A stretch of 43,084 nucleotides of DNA from Dissophora ornata (Eukaryota; Mortierellomycota; Mortierellomycetes; Mortierellales; Mortierellaceae): assembly GCA_025201705.1 (NCBI GenBank), contig MU616778.1:1-43084 (forward strand), in the 5' to 3' direction. Below are positions 13,719 to 24,288 of this stretch, piece after piece. Position numbers and translations under genes: made by a program. The notes under the pieces were generated by a model. The model searched no databases. It saw only the letters and a list, made by a program, of their open reading frames with translations, and was not told the DNA's origin. The stretch's first letter is position 1. Each line of letters starts with the position of its first letter.

Positions 13719-14760
13719 ATGGTGCTGTCAACTGGTAGTAATGGAGGCCGTGTGCGTCTCTTCCCTTCTTCTTATCCCTCTCCCCGCTCTTCCAAACGGA
13801 TGTTCGTTGGCGGATTGCTCTTGCTCATGGTCCTTCTCTATTATGTGGCCTTGCCCGCACCTTCTCGAGTCTCGGATCTGGATCTAGATTTCGATGATCT
13901 AACGCTGACAGACACACTCATCGGAGCTCCGATAGGAGTTGCGACGTCCTCTTCGTTCTCGCATGGCGACAGTATAAAGAAAGGTCAGCCCTCAAATATC
14001 AGCAACGAAAAGGGCAAGCTCAAAGATAAAGGCAAAGGCAAGGAAAGTGTATCGAAGGGCGATACGGATTTTGCGGGGGTACTGCCTTTGGAAGAAAAGA
14101 ATGAAGATGCGACAGTCAAGGCGATGCCATGGTTTGGAACAGAGGACGATCTCCAGCCTGAGGACGCCAAGGTGAGAAGAAAAAAAAAAGCGTGCAAGGG
14201 ACAAATCGAACGTGTGAACATGTCTCATATCATTTGGTCAATTCACCCATTTCTCATGCAACAATTAGGATGAAGACAGTAACAACTGCAACACAAGCGG
14301 TCAAGAAGGCGATGTGGATGCCTGTCTTGTCGCCAACAACAAGAATGCCGATAATATTGGAGGTCGTAACTCTCTAGCCTCCTCGCCCTCTTCCAAAAGT
14401 GTTGATCAGGATGAAGAACAGGGGGGGGTTGAATCTGTCCAGGAACAGGATGATGAACAAGGCGATGAGAAGGAGGAGGGGGCCCAGCAAGAAGTGATTG
14501 AGAGAGTTCAGGAAGCTATAGCTGAGGCTGAAGAACGCGTCGAGAAGGCGGCAGAAGACCTAGAGGAGGCGATCGAGGAGCTCCTGGAAGAGAAGAACGA
14601 AGATAAAGAAGGACAAAGCACAAAGCGCAAGATGAGAAGGTCCGCGAAGGATTTGGTGAAAGGTGGCGAGGGCGAGGACATGGAGGACGATGAGGGACTC
14701 CGCAAGGAGGACCGCTTGGGACAGGCAGGACCCTTGGAGACGATGGACGATGAAGAGTGA
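13719..14760 (+). CDS. Small single-pass membrane protein with acidic coiled coil
   Basis: Model: exons 13719-14171 and 14269-14760, giving 314 aa; the 97-nt intron has GTGAGA/TTAG borders and phase 0. I do not recognise the family. A basic, Ser-rich N-terminus (residues 1-28) is followed by one hydrophobic segment, FVGGLLLLMVLLYYVAL (about 29-45), typical of a type II signal anchor. The rest is highly charged: a Lys/Gly/Ser-rich stretch, then a Glu/Lys-rich amphipathic region (about residues 225-270, with EEAIEELLEEK) that should form a coiled coil, and an acidic C-terminus. Predicted topology is N-terminus cytosolic, acidic domain in the lumen or outside. The start could instead be the ATG at 13581 or the Met directly before the hydrophobic segment. 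Function is unknown. Confidence 0.6.
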
Positions 14761-15892
14761 AGAGCGAGCACGTACTGAGTCAACTTTTACGGTAGATTAC
14801 AAAACCTAAAGCAAATTGGTTAAAAGCCAATGACAAATCGCGTCTAAATCCTGTGAACATATGAGTTTTGATTTCTTTGCGCGGAAATAATGTAGCAATA
14901 TGTATTTGCAGGGCTTGACTTGTTAGCGAAGCCAGGGCGACCAAGAGATGTCTGCGAAGGAAAAGCGACAGACGGTCATAGACAAGCAATTGGTGGGAGC
15001 AGCACACAAGGATCGATCAAGAAGAACAACTACAACAGCAGCAACAATAACAACAACAACAACAGGTGGGCGTGCAGGATAGTGGGGGGTCTGCATTCAG
15101 ATTCACACTGTTGTTGTTACCACGGACTGGAGATGGAAAAGAGATGAAAGCGTCCCTTTCACGTGGAAATTGTGCGTAATAAGGTTCATTCAGCACTGGG
15201 TGGCTGCCCACGCTGATCACATATGCCACAGACATAGACACAGACAAAGAGCTCTGTGGACACGCGGGGGAGTGTGCCACGCCCCGCAAACAGCACATCC
15301 ACAGAGCAGAGGCGTAGAGACGTACTGTGTACAGCACATCCGCGTAGATCGGTGGATAGCACAACGCCACGGCAACAACATCCGCGATGGCCGGCACTCG
15401 TCGCCTTGATCCCTCGATCCGTTGATCGGCAGCGGTGCGCATGCCTAGCATGGCCAGCATGGCGAGAAAGAACAGAGGCAGCAAAAGAGGCTCTTCCCGG
15501 TTGAGATCATGGTCACAAACTTATCATCGTGCGTAGATGGAGCGTCGTGCAGTTTGATTGCCTCGTGGGGTGGACATCCGCTCTCCGTCCCTCTTCTCTC
15601 TCTCCCTCCGTCTCTGTCTCTCGCCCTTCACCCCACACCGCGCCGTTCCCGTCTCTTCTTTTCTTCCTTCTCTCCTTTGATTCTCCATCTCGGTCGTTCC
15701 TCATCCAACAGCCGTGGACAGCGCATCTACCCGTTCCCTCTCCTCTCTCTTTTTCATTCTTTCATTTGCCATACCTCGTCTCCCCTCTTCCACATCCCCT
15801 TGCACTAATTCTTCGGATCTTTTGTACCCGACCCCCGATCGCCATCCCCTTACGTCTTGTTACATCCTCTGTCATAATTACTTAAGCTCAGG
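14761..15892. other. Intergenic region with AAC repeats and CT-rich promoter
   Basis: The first 700 nt carry short AAC/CAG-rich repeats near 15025-15065 and no supportable gene. From about 15570 to 15850 the plus strand is strongly CT-rich (CTCTCTCCCTCC-type units), which fits the promoter and 5' leader of the ABC transporter gene starting at 15893. Confidence 0.55.
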
Positions 15893-18800
15893 ATGCCAGT
15901 CCAGTCAAAGGACCTGCCCCAGCAGATCAGCTCCGTCCTGGATGCAGTCCACACCAAAAAGTCTGGCGCCGCACGTCCACTCCCCGCGGTGGCCCTCGTT
16001 GGCTTCATCGCCCTCGTCGTAGGACGCTACTTGAGCGTCAAGCAGGCCAAGGAGAAGAAGGCCGCTGCTGCTGCTGCCAAAGTATCTGCAGAGGGATCGT
16101 CCAACAGCAAGAGCGAAAACGAGAGCAGTAGCATCGGAGAAATCCTTGAAGGCAAACTTCATCTGCCTAGAAAGACATCGCGTCCGATCAAGTTCACGTC
16201 TGAGGCGACCATTGTGCGAAACCGTAAATACTTCCCACCCTCCAAGGTCGCCGCAGCGGGATCATCTGCAAGCTCTGCAAAGTCTTCGGTCAAGGTTGGA
16301 GTCAACAAGGAGTTCTTCCGACAGATTGAGTCTATCTTCAAGATCCTGATCCCCAGACTGCACTGCAAGGAGACCTTCATCTTGATTCTCCACACCACCT
16401 TCTTGGTCCTTCGAACCTACCTCAGTGTCATCGTTGCTCGCCTTGACGGTGCCATCGTGAAGGATTTGGTATGTTTTATTAGAGTTTTAGCTCTGTCAAC
16501 AGCCTCACGATACCGAGTGCCAACATGAACCTGTGCACCTTTTGCGGCATCAAGACTAACTGGGTTGGCTTTCGCATTGATAGATTGCCGGCAATGGCAA
16601 GGGATTTATTCGCGGTCTCGGCTACTGGTTCGCCATTGCTCTGCCTGCCACCTATACCAACAGCATGGCAAGTAGATCTATTTATTTTCACTTGTTGTTT
16701 TCGACCTCGCCGCCTGTTAATGTTGCGTGAAATGATCTCGGATAAGAGAGACCGGATTCCGCGAAAAGGATACGCGTGCGCGGCAATGACTGCGATACTT
16801 TATTCTCTGTTGGCGGGCCATGGTCCATGGGAGTCATTGTTTGTGTGAATGGTGATGTTTATTCGCGTATTCGCTCAAAGTTGCAATCGACGACTTCAAT
16901 TTGTGATTGCAAAGCATCATTCCGACCCAAAACTTTTGGCCGGCTATTCTGAGCCGATGTGATCACAACCTACGATCGCGCTATTGAGCAGAGCAAATGA
17001 ACACATACCCGTCGGATATGGCTAGTACTCTAACCTTGAGTCCCTCAATTCCTTCTCTGATCCAAATAGATTCGCTATTTGCAATCCAAGCTGTCGATCG
17101 CGTTCCGCACCCGATTGACGCGGTATGTTCATGACCTGTACCTCAACGACCAGATCACATACTACAAGGCTCTTAATCTGGACGACCGCATCGAGGGTGT
17201 CGACCAGTACATCACCACAGATATCGCAAAGTTCTGCGACTCGCTTGCAGGACTGTACTCGAATTTGGGCAAGCCCATCCTGGACACCATCATCTTCAAC
17301 TACCAACTTATGCGTTCGATCGGTGTCTCGGGTATGGGAGGTCTCTTTGTCTCCTATATTGTCACAGCCTTCTTGCTTCGCATGGTCACGCCTGCGTTCG
17401 GTAAATTGGCTGCCGTTGAGGCCAAATTGGAGGTATGCAGATGCTTGACACTGTGTCTGTGTATTTTATGTTTATTCACTCTTTTTTCACACAGCTAATC
17501 GATATGTACATTATGTACCTCATCTACCCAGGGTGACTTCCGTTCTGCTCACACTCGCTTGATCACCAACGCTGAGGAGATTGCTTTCTACAACGGAGCG
17601 GAACTTGAGCACTCAATCTTGACCAAGACCTACAAGCGCTTGATCCGCCACATCAACTCGATCTACAAGATCCGTATTGCCTACAACATGTTTGAGGACT
17701 TCATCATCAAGTACTGCTGGTCTGCTGTTGGTTTGACACTCAGCGCTTTGCCCGTATTCTTCCCTGCCCTCGCTGGCGTCGACTCGGCCAAAGGTAATAT
17801 CAGTGGAGACAAGGCCGTCGGTGCTCGTACCCAGGGCTTCATCACCAGCAAGCGGTAGGAATGATGTTTGTCCTTTTGGCTTGTTTCACGAGTAAGATGT
17901 TATTACCATAGACTAACTCGATACCTTCTTCCTTTCCCAGTCTCATGGTGTCTCTTGCTGATGCTGGTGGACGCATGATGTACTCGTACAAGGAAATGTC
18001 CGAGTTGGCTGGCTCGACTCTTCGTGTCTACAATTTGATCTCTGTTCTCCACCAACTCCAGGCTGGTAACTTTGAAGGCGCGTCGAATGGCAGCAGCAAC
18101 GAATCTGATGAGAATCGCTACACCCTGGACGACATCCGTGGCATCATCCAATACGGTTACGAAGGTATCAAGTTTGTCGATGTCCCAATCGTGACCCCGT
18201 CACCCGGTAACTCCAATGGTGGCGAGGAACTGGTACACAATTTGAGTGTGGATGTTAAGCCCGGCGATCATATGCTTGTGACTGGACCCAACGGTGTGGG
18301 AAAGACTAGCTTCGCCCGTGTGGTGAGCGGACTCTGGCCCGTGTTCCGTGGTCAGCTCCAGAGACCCAGCCCAAAGGACATCTTTTATATTCCTCAGCGC
18401 GCGTATCTGTCGATCGGATCATTGAGAGATCAGGTGATCTACCCTCACTCGCACGCTGATATGATCAAGGCTGGCAGAACGGATGAGGAGCTGATGAGCA
18501 TCTTGAAGCATGTGCATTTGGCTTATATCCCCGACCGTGAGGGAGGCTGGAACACTGTCAAGGAGTGGAAGGATGTCTTCTCTGGTGGAGAGAAGCAGAG
18601 GGTATGTGTTTTTACTCTTTTTTCATGCGCGAGTTTGTTTTTCTGTGCCAGGTCATGAGTGAGTTTTTTAACGATTTTATCTTATTTCTCTCAGATGAAC
18701 TTGGCAAGATTGTTCTACCACAAGCCAAAGTTCGCCATCTTGGACGAATGTACTTCGGCTGTCAGTTCAGACGTCGAGGGTCTGATGTACAACCACGCCA

Positions 18801-19087
18801 AGGACCTGGGTATCACTTTGATCACAATCTCTCATCGCCCTGCATTGTTCAAGTACCATCTTCATCTGCTCAAGTTCACAGGAGATCACGGCCACTGGGA
18901 GTTCTCGACTATTGGCACAGCAGAGGAGCGTCAGTCGCTTGAGAACGAAATGGCGTCGCTGCAGGCCAAGTTGGACGAGGTCGAGGAGCTGAAGAAACGT
19001 CATGCGGAGATTCAAAAGGAACTCGAGGTTGGATTGAACGCTGGGCCTCAGGATGGAACCAAGGTCCAGAAGCGCGGATTGTTTTAA
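15893..19087 (+). CDS. Peroxisomal half ABC transporter, ABCD family
   Basis: Model: exons 15893-16468, 16584-16667, 17070-17432, 17532-17854, 17941-18601 and 18695-19087, giving 799 aa, normal for an ABCD half transporter. The N-terminal segment (TM1 around LPAVALVGFIALVVG) precedes the ABCD membrane domain with ALPATYTNS, IRYLQSKLSIAFRTRL and the EAA-like NAEEIAFYNG (354-363). The nucleotide-binding domain has Walker A GPNGVGKTS (564-572), signature FSGGEKQR (662-669), Walker B FAILDE (682-687) and the H-loop His716. A charged C-terminal coiled coil follows (from about residue 740). Known relatives (human ABCD1-3, yeast Pxa1/Pxa2) dimerise in the peroxisome membrane and import fatty acyl-CoA for beta-oxidation; that role is inferred here. 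All catalytic motifs are intact. The second intron (402 nt) starts with GCAAGT, a GC-AG intron. Confidence 0.93.
16668..17069 (+). other. GC-AG intron of unusual length in the ABCD gene
   Basis: The exon before must end at TACACCAACAGCATG-like coding for YTNSM and the next must begin ATTCGCTAT (IRY) to keep the conserved ABCD block in frame. The only junction that does this has GCAAGT as donor and CCAAATAG as acceptor. It is 402 nt, about four times the window's usual intron length. Confidence 0.7.
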
Positions 19088-19526
19088 ATGAAGTCCTTTT
19101 TTATTTTCAATAGAGAGTGAACCTGTTTTTTTTATGTAATCATTTCATATTTTGAAGGAAGGGAGGGATGCCAGAACGCGACCTATTTAGACACAATGAA
19201 CACTACTGTCCTCATCGACTGTTCGATTTGTTCTCCGCAGAGTTCAGGGGAATAGAGGCAACGTGTCATTCCTTTTGGGTGCACAAAGAACAAATGCTTT
19301 TTGGTGTTTAGAATTTTGTATTTTAAAATAGTGGCGGTGATGTGTGAGTGAGTAAAGTGCGCAGAGAAGATTTTTTTTTTTTTTTTTTTTTTGCGACTAT
19401 GAGTAAAAGTGGAGTTGGGATGGGTATGCTTTGAATATTATGATTAGGAAGTATGTTGGATTAGAATAAATAATAAAAATAATAGAAAACATAGGTAGAG
19501 AGACAGAGAGAGAGTAAGGATGCTAA
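19088..19526. other. Convergent 3' region of the ABCD and poly-Gln genes
   Basis: About 440 nt between two converging genes. It contains a poly(T) run at about 19371-19392 and AATAAA at 19465-19470 on the plus strand. No gene is seen. The transcripts of the two genes may overlap here. Confidence 0.55.
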
Positions 19527-20417
19527 CTATACAGAGTACTTCACGGGCGACTCAAATTTGGCCGAGGTCTGTCCTCCAACCGCAAGGATCAAAAGTGGCA
19601 ACAGCGGTAACCACAGGAACCGAATATACCGACTTGAGCTCAGAGCGATTGCCTGTGGAGAACTTGGAGGCATTATTGCAGCTTGTGATTTTGCCTGAGC
19701 TGCTGTGCACGCCAAAGAATCGGAGGAATGCTGCAAAGGTGAGACCAAGGAGGGCGAGGCCGAACGTGTCGCCGTTGTAGTTGAGGCGTATGAGGAAGGG
19801 TAATTATGGTGGTGTTGATGTTGATGTTGTTGGAAAAAAGGAGATGCAGGGGTCAAAGTTGAAGAAGAACATGCCCGTGTTTGTTGTTGTTGTTGTGCAT
19901 CAAACAAATAGGCGCTCTGTTCATGTTTCCGAGCGGTCAACGCCAACGACTGCCTTGCAGCATGCCGCCGTAAGTGTGGCTGTTGTTGTTGTTGTTGTTG
20001 CTGCTGGGAATGTGGCTGTTGATGCTTCTGTCGTCCTTGTCGTCGTTGTCTCCTTCCAATCAGTTGACTCTCAGATCTGTCTTTCAAGTGAGGCTGCAAA
20101 GGAGGAGATGGCGACGGCGACGACGAAGAGGACACGCCACCAACACACCGATCAACAAAATATTCACTCCTCTCGTTCATGTTGGCGTTCGCACTCATGA
20201 GCAACGGTGGAGTAGACGACGTCCGTCGCGTTCTCGCACCACGGCTGCTGGTACTGACCGGCGACGAAGCCAACGACGACGCGTTCGAAAAGGACATCAT
20301 ACTGCCATAAGATGAAGGAGGGGACATAGACATTGACCTATCTACAGGCGAACTGGGTCCAGTCGAAGAGTAGGATGACGACGATGAAGAGGCGGCACTG
20401 CCCGTGATTGTTGCCGT

Positions 20418-20451
<34 letters not shown>

Positions 20452-21296
20452 CCGAATTGGACCACATCCGGCAGTAGCCCAGTCAGAGTTAGTGTATGCG
20501 AGAGGATCGGAGAACAATGGGACATACTCGTGCTCGTACTCAAACTTGAAGCTCCGGGCGTAACAGAGGGAAAAACCTCGGGCAGGCCAAAGGATGACGA
20601 CGCCATCGATGTCTCGCTGCCAGGGCGTGTGTGCGAACAATGACAAGGCGAGGGAGGGGAGCTAATAAAGCCGTTCTTGTTATGACCGCCGTATCTTTCT
20701 ACACTGTCGTGATGATGATGATGGTGGTGGCGGTGCTGTTGCTGTTGCTGCTGCTGTTGCTCTTGCTGTTGCTGTTGCTGTTGCTGGTAACTCTTGCGTT
20801 GGTGCTCTTGCTGCAATTGTTGTTGTTGATGAATCGTCGAGGCCAGTGCGGACGAGTACGTCGTATACGATGCAGCCGAGGCACTGAATCGAGGCGAGAA
20901 CCTCTTCCGGGGTGGATGTTCCTGGGGATAAAGCGCCACCGGCTTTGCGATCGTCGTTGTGGGCGAGTGCAAGCTGAAACCGGACGCAAAGGACATCATG
21001 GCTGTTGGCGATAGTTCTTCAGGCGTGTGTGTCCTCTCTCCTACTGTTGCTACGCCGGCGGCGTTCTTTTTATGAAGGGACGTTGCCGCCACAGAAGACG
21101 CGTCTTTTAAGACCGAGTGCGAGTAAGAACGCGTGTGTGACTGGAGAAAGGGTTGAGAGGGCGAAAGTGAAGCAGTGAGGGAGCTGGAGCGCGCGTGGGT
21201 TGGGGACTGCAGAAAGGGATGAGGAGAATGTGGCCATGCAGGGCTCGGGCTGTTCATGGAAGGCGAGGGGGACCGACTGCTGCCACGACGGGGCAT
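19527..21296 (-). CDS. Poly-Gln/His low-complexity protein with C-terminal hydrophobic segment
   Basis: A single intronless frame of 589 aa from ATG at 21296 to the stop at 19527. No known domain is recognised. The N-terminal 150 residues are Ser/Pro-rich with SP repeats, possible kinase targets. Several Gln runs (about 8-10 each) and a run of 8 His follow, encoded on this strand by CAA/CAG and CAC/CAT. The extreme C-terminus has RFLWLPLLPLLILAVGG (about residues 555-571) followed by some 18 polar residues, the layout of a tail-anchored membrane protein facing the cytosol. An open frame this long in biased DNA could partly reflect composition, but its length, good start context and plausible ending favour a real gene. 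A second frame over the last 200 nt also shows a hydrophobic stretch, so an unrecognised 3' intron is possible. Confidence 0.62.
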
Positions 21297-21481
21297 AGTC
21301 GTGATGCGGATTTATGATTACGATAATATAGAATAGAAAGAAAGAAAAAAAAAAACGGCAAATCCTGCTTTTTGTTCCTGAGAGGACGATTCCGAAGATG
21401 TCTAAGGGCTGGCAGGATTCATAACTGAATGACGACCACGCTGTGCCATTCAACGGCTATTGTGTTTAGTAGCAGCTGCTG

Positions 21482-21670
21482 TTGTCTCGGAGCGAGGAGG
21501 GATGGAGAGGGAGGGGAGAGAAGAAGGAGGATGCGATTGCAGCAGAGACAGTCGTCGTAGAGAATGGATGGAGACACAATGGAAGCAAGAAGATTGAAGA
21601 GAGGGAAGAGGGAAGAGAGGGAAGAGAGAAGAGGGGAGAGAGAGAGAGGGGGGATAGAAGAGTGGAGAGA
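21482..21670 (-). promoter_or_regulatory. CT-rich leader tract upstream of the poly-Gln gene
   Basis: The plus strand is GA-rich (GAGAGGGAAGAGAG-type repeats), so the coding strand is CT-rich. It lies 190-370 nt before the ATG at 21296, matching the leader tracts of other genes in the window. Confidence 0.4.
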
Positions 21671-22639
21671 AGAGGCGACGAGATGCAGAGTACATGTACA
21701 TGCGGGCAATACATTCATTCATTCACCACAAAATGGCGCTGTTGATTAAATGCATGCATGCTGCACAGAGAAGGTCGTCTCGCCTCTCCCCACCCTCTCA
21801 TTCTCTCTCGCGCACGCGCGGTTGGTCCGTGGAGGCTACCCATGCTATTGGTGTCCACCTCGCTCATGGCGCATCTGTTACTCCGCAGGAGATCATGGAT
21901 CCAATATCCTGGCTCCGTCCTGTCCTGTTCTTTTCTGCTCCTTCCCGGGTTGGGTTGGTTCACGACGTCCTGCATCCCCGGTGTTCGTCTACTCCTGCAC
22001 CCTTGCAGGGTGAACTCCTTCGCAGCGTAGTACCAAAGGCTGGTTGCCATACCATTTTGGTCTGGCCTGGTGTTCATAATGGCGATAAACGATGATCGCG
22101 GTGGATGACTTTGCGTACTGTCATGACTATGTCAACCCATGTTGTAGTCAGGCTTGGTACAGGCAAGTGTCTGGCTAGTTGTGCAACAACAAAAATCCTT
22201 GTTTTCAACAGTCGGTTGTGTGCTAACGACAATGACATGACGATGATGATGAACCCAGGCTGTTCTGGAACACAAACCATGCACTCCTCGTAGTTCGTGT
22301 CTCTCATTGTTGAGCAGACACAGAGACTGAACCATGCTATCCAATGCAAGCCTACTAGTAGGAAGGAAGACGATCGATCGTGCGGCCACGCATCCATTTT
22401 CCAACAGGGTTCCCGAAAAAAAAATATTCCGTCCACCTGGACACCTTTTCCCTGATTCACTTTTCTACTTGGGTTCATCCAATAATCTACCCACAGATTA
22501 TGCGTCCAGGTAGACTTTAGTGCAATAAGCAAAAAGCTCTTTTTTTTTTCCGGCTTTTTGTTTGTCCAGCCCGCCGAAATAAAAATTGCGAGATGCATCT
22601 TGTCTACAGGGTTAGGGCAAGGGGGGGACATAACAGGAT

Positions 22640-22775
22640 ATAGTGCGGGGGACCACAATGGTCACTGCACTTCATCCCTCTTGTATGTGCAAGCGCCGCA
22701 ATTAGGACCCTACTCTCTTTTCTCTGCGTCTTCCCACTAGACCACTTGCTCTTGCTACCGACTGAGCTCTCATCC
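22640..22775 (-). repeat. Degenerate tRNA-like (possible SINE) segment
   Basis: Read on the minus strand from about 22775, the sequence has GAGCTCAGTCGGTAG, which matches a tRNA D-arm, and about 20 nt later TGGTCTAGTGG, a full match to the Pol III box A consensus TRGYNNARNNG. No acceptable box B (GGTTCRANNCC) follows; GGGTCCTAATT is the nearest. No cloverleaf can be folded. This looks like a decayed tRNA-derived repeat, not a working tRNA gene. Confidence 0.35.
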
Positions 22776-23612
22776 TTCGATCATAAGATCATAAATAGAA
22801 ATAAATGGCTGCGTATGTATCCCTTTCCACCCCTACTCATAACCTGTTTATCGCTCAGAGGACGTGCGTGCGTTACGTGTGGCAAGTAATTTCTCCGCCA
22901 AAGGGGCGGCGGCGGACAAATGCCACAACTGTCGAAAAAAAAACCTGGGCCAAGAGAAAGACCTTTTGCTTTTGCGGGAACAGGATTGTTCCTGAAAAAA
23001 CTTTTTGTTGTTGACGTTGTTCGAGAAAACCGCTCAGCCCAAATCGCACAAAAAAAAACGTAGACAGATGACATGGGCGCTTGCTAGTTTTTAGCTTTAT
23101 CTCCCTCTCTCCTTTCCTCTCTCTCTCTCTCTCTCTCTCCTTTCCTCTCTCAGCTACCTCGATTATCCCTGAGAAGGGGCTGATTGTTGTTTTTTACATC
23201 TTTGTTGCTTGGCGTTTTCTCTTGGGCTGCGCTGACGACTCTTCCAAAGTCGATTGAGTCTCACAGCCTCCCTCGTGCCTGCTGTAAGAGGAGAAAGAAG
23301 GAGGGAGGGGCATAGAAAAGACATCGGTCCGCAGTGTCTCGTCGACACAGACTCCAGCGGCAAAGACCATGGTCCGGCGGAGTTGTACTTAATAGATGTA
23401 TATACATTGTCGTATGTAGCCTATCCTCAACATGCTTTTCATGAACCGATCAAACATTAAAACAATTCGTTTTTTTCCTTTTGTACAATTGAGTTGTCGT
23501 GTGTCGTTTTTTCTATTTTGGTCACCCTCGAACATTCCAATGGGAGGGGGAGGTGAAGACAATTTTTCGGTCGTTTGAACGGTCCAAGTGCTTCAATGTT
23601 TTGCATGTATGC

Positions 23613-23640
23613 GCGTGTGTGTGTGTGTGTGTGTGTGTGT
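23613..23640. repeat. TG dinucleotide microsatellite
   Basis: A TG run on the plus strand in intergenic DNA. It is complementary to the CA run about 150 nt downstream. Confidence 0.9.
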
Positions 23641-23786
23641 TGAAGCAGGTATGCAGCCAATACGAGAAGACAGGAAGGATAGGGGAGGGAGGGGACAGCC
23701 TGCATCATCGATCACTTTCTCTTTGGTCAGCAATTTTTTTTAGTTCTCGCGTGAAGCGGACCTTCAACAGCCCAAACAACAAACTG

Positions 23787-23806
23787 CACACACACACACA
23801 CACACA
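23787..23806. repeat. CA dinucleotide microsatellite
   Basis: About ten CA units on the plus strand, in inverted orientation to the TG run at 23613-23640. Confidence 0.9.
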
Positions 23807-24288
23807 GAGTATGTATGCAAGCATAAACAAAAAGGCCAGACTAGGTCTAGCACACTAAATAGTTAATCCTGCAATGTGAGAGTGCCAAAAAAAAAAACCA
23901 GGGGGAGGGGTGTCCTTTCCCTCCATTTTTCCATTCCTGCAATGACGCGATCTAGTCCTGCAAATGCTCTAGTATTGACCTCTCCTCTTCCCCTGTCGTT
24001 CAAGGCCCAGTCTTGGCACTTCAATTCCAAACTGTGAATATTATTTTCATGCAACAAACAACAACATGAATGATAACGATAACAACAACGAGAAATATGC
24101 ATGAAAAAACAAGAACATCAGACGGCTGTAACGTGGACTGCGAAGTTACCGGATTTCCCATTTCGTATTTTATTCTGTGCAACACCAGGTGAGACATTCT
24201 GCACTGAGACGCGACAAAAAAAAACAAGCGATAACCGACAAGCGGACTTGGACGCGTTATTCTGGATATCATTTGAGTCTCGAGTACT

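Larger units (their letters stand above)
21671..24288. other. Repeat-rich intergenic region without a supported gene
   Basis: About 2.6 kb with simple repeats and one degenerate tRNA-like segment (listed separately). The longest open frame (22658-22074, minus, 194 codons) begins inside that repeat, lacks any domain and has irregular composition, so I do not call it a gene. A CT run lies at about 23101-23155. The part from about 23460 to 24288 probably includes the 3' UTR of the minus-strand hydrolase. Confidence 0.5.

Noticed and set aside
20631..21014. Leu/Val-rich plus-strand frame that looks like a membrane protein
   Set aside because: It is the reverse-strand reading of the poly-Gln/His codons of the minus-strand gene.
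22600..22625. GGGTTAGGG resembling a telomere repeat
   Set aside because: Only one unit is present, in the tail of the tRNA-like repeat; there is no array.
22074..22658. 194-codon minus-strand open frame
   Set aside because: It starts inside the tRNA-like repeat, has irregular composition with many Trp/Cys/His, no domain, and no matching splice structure.
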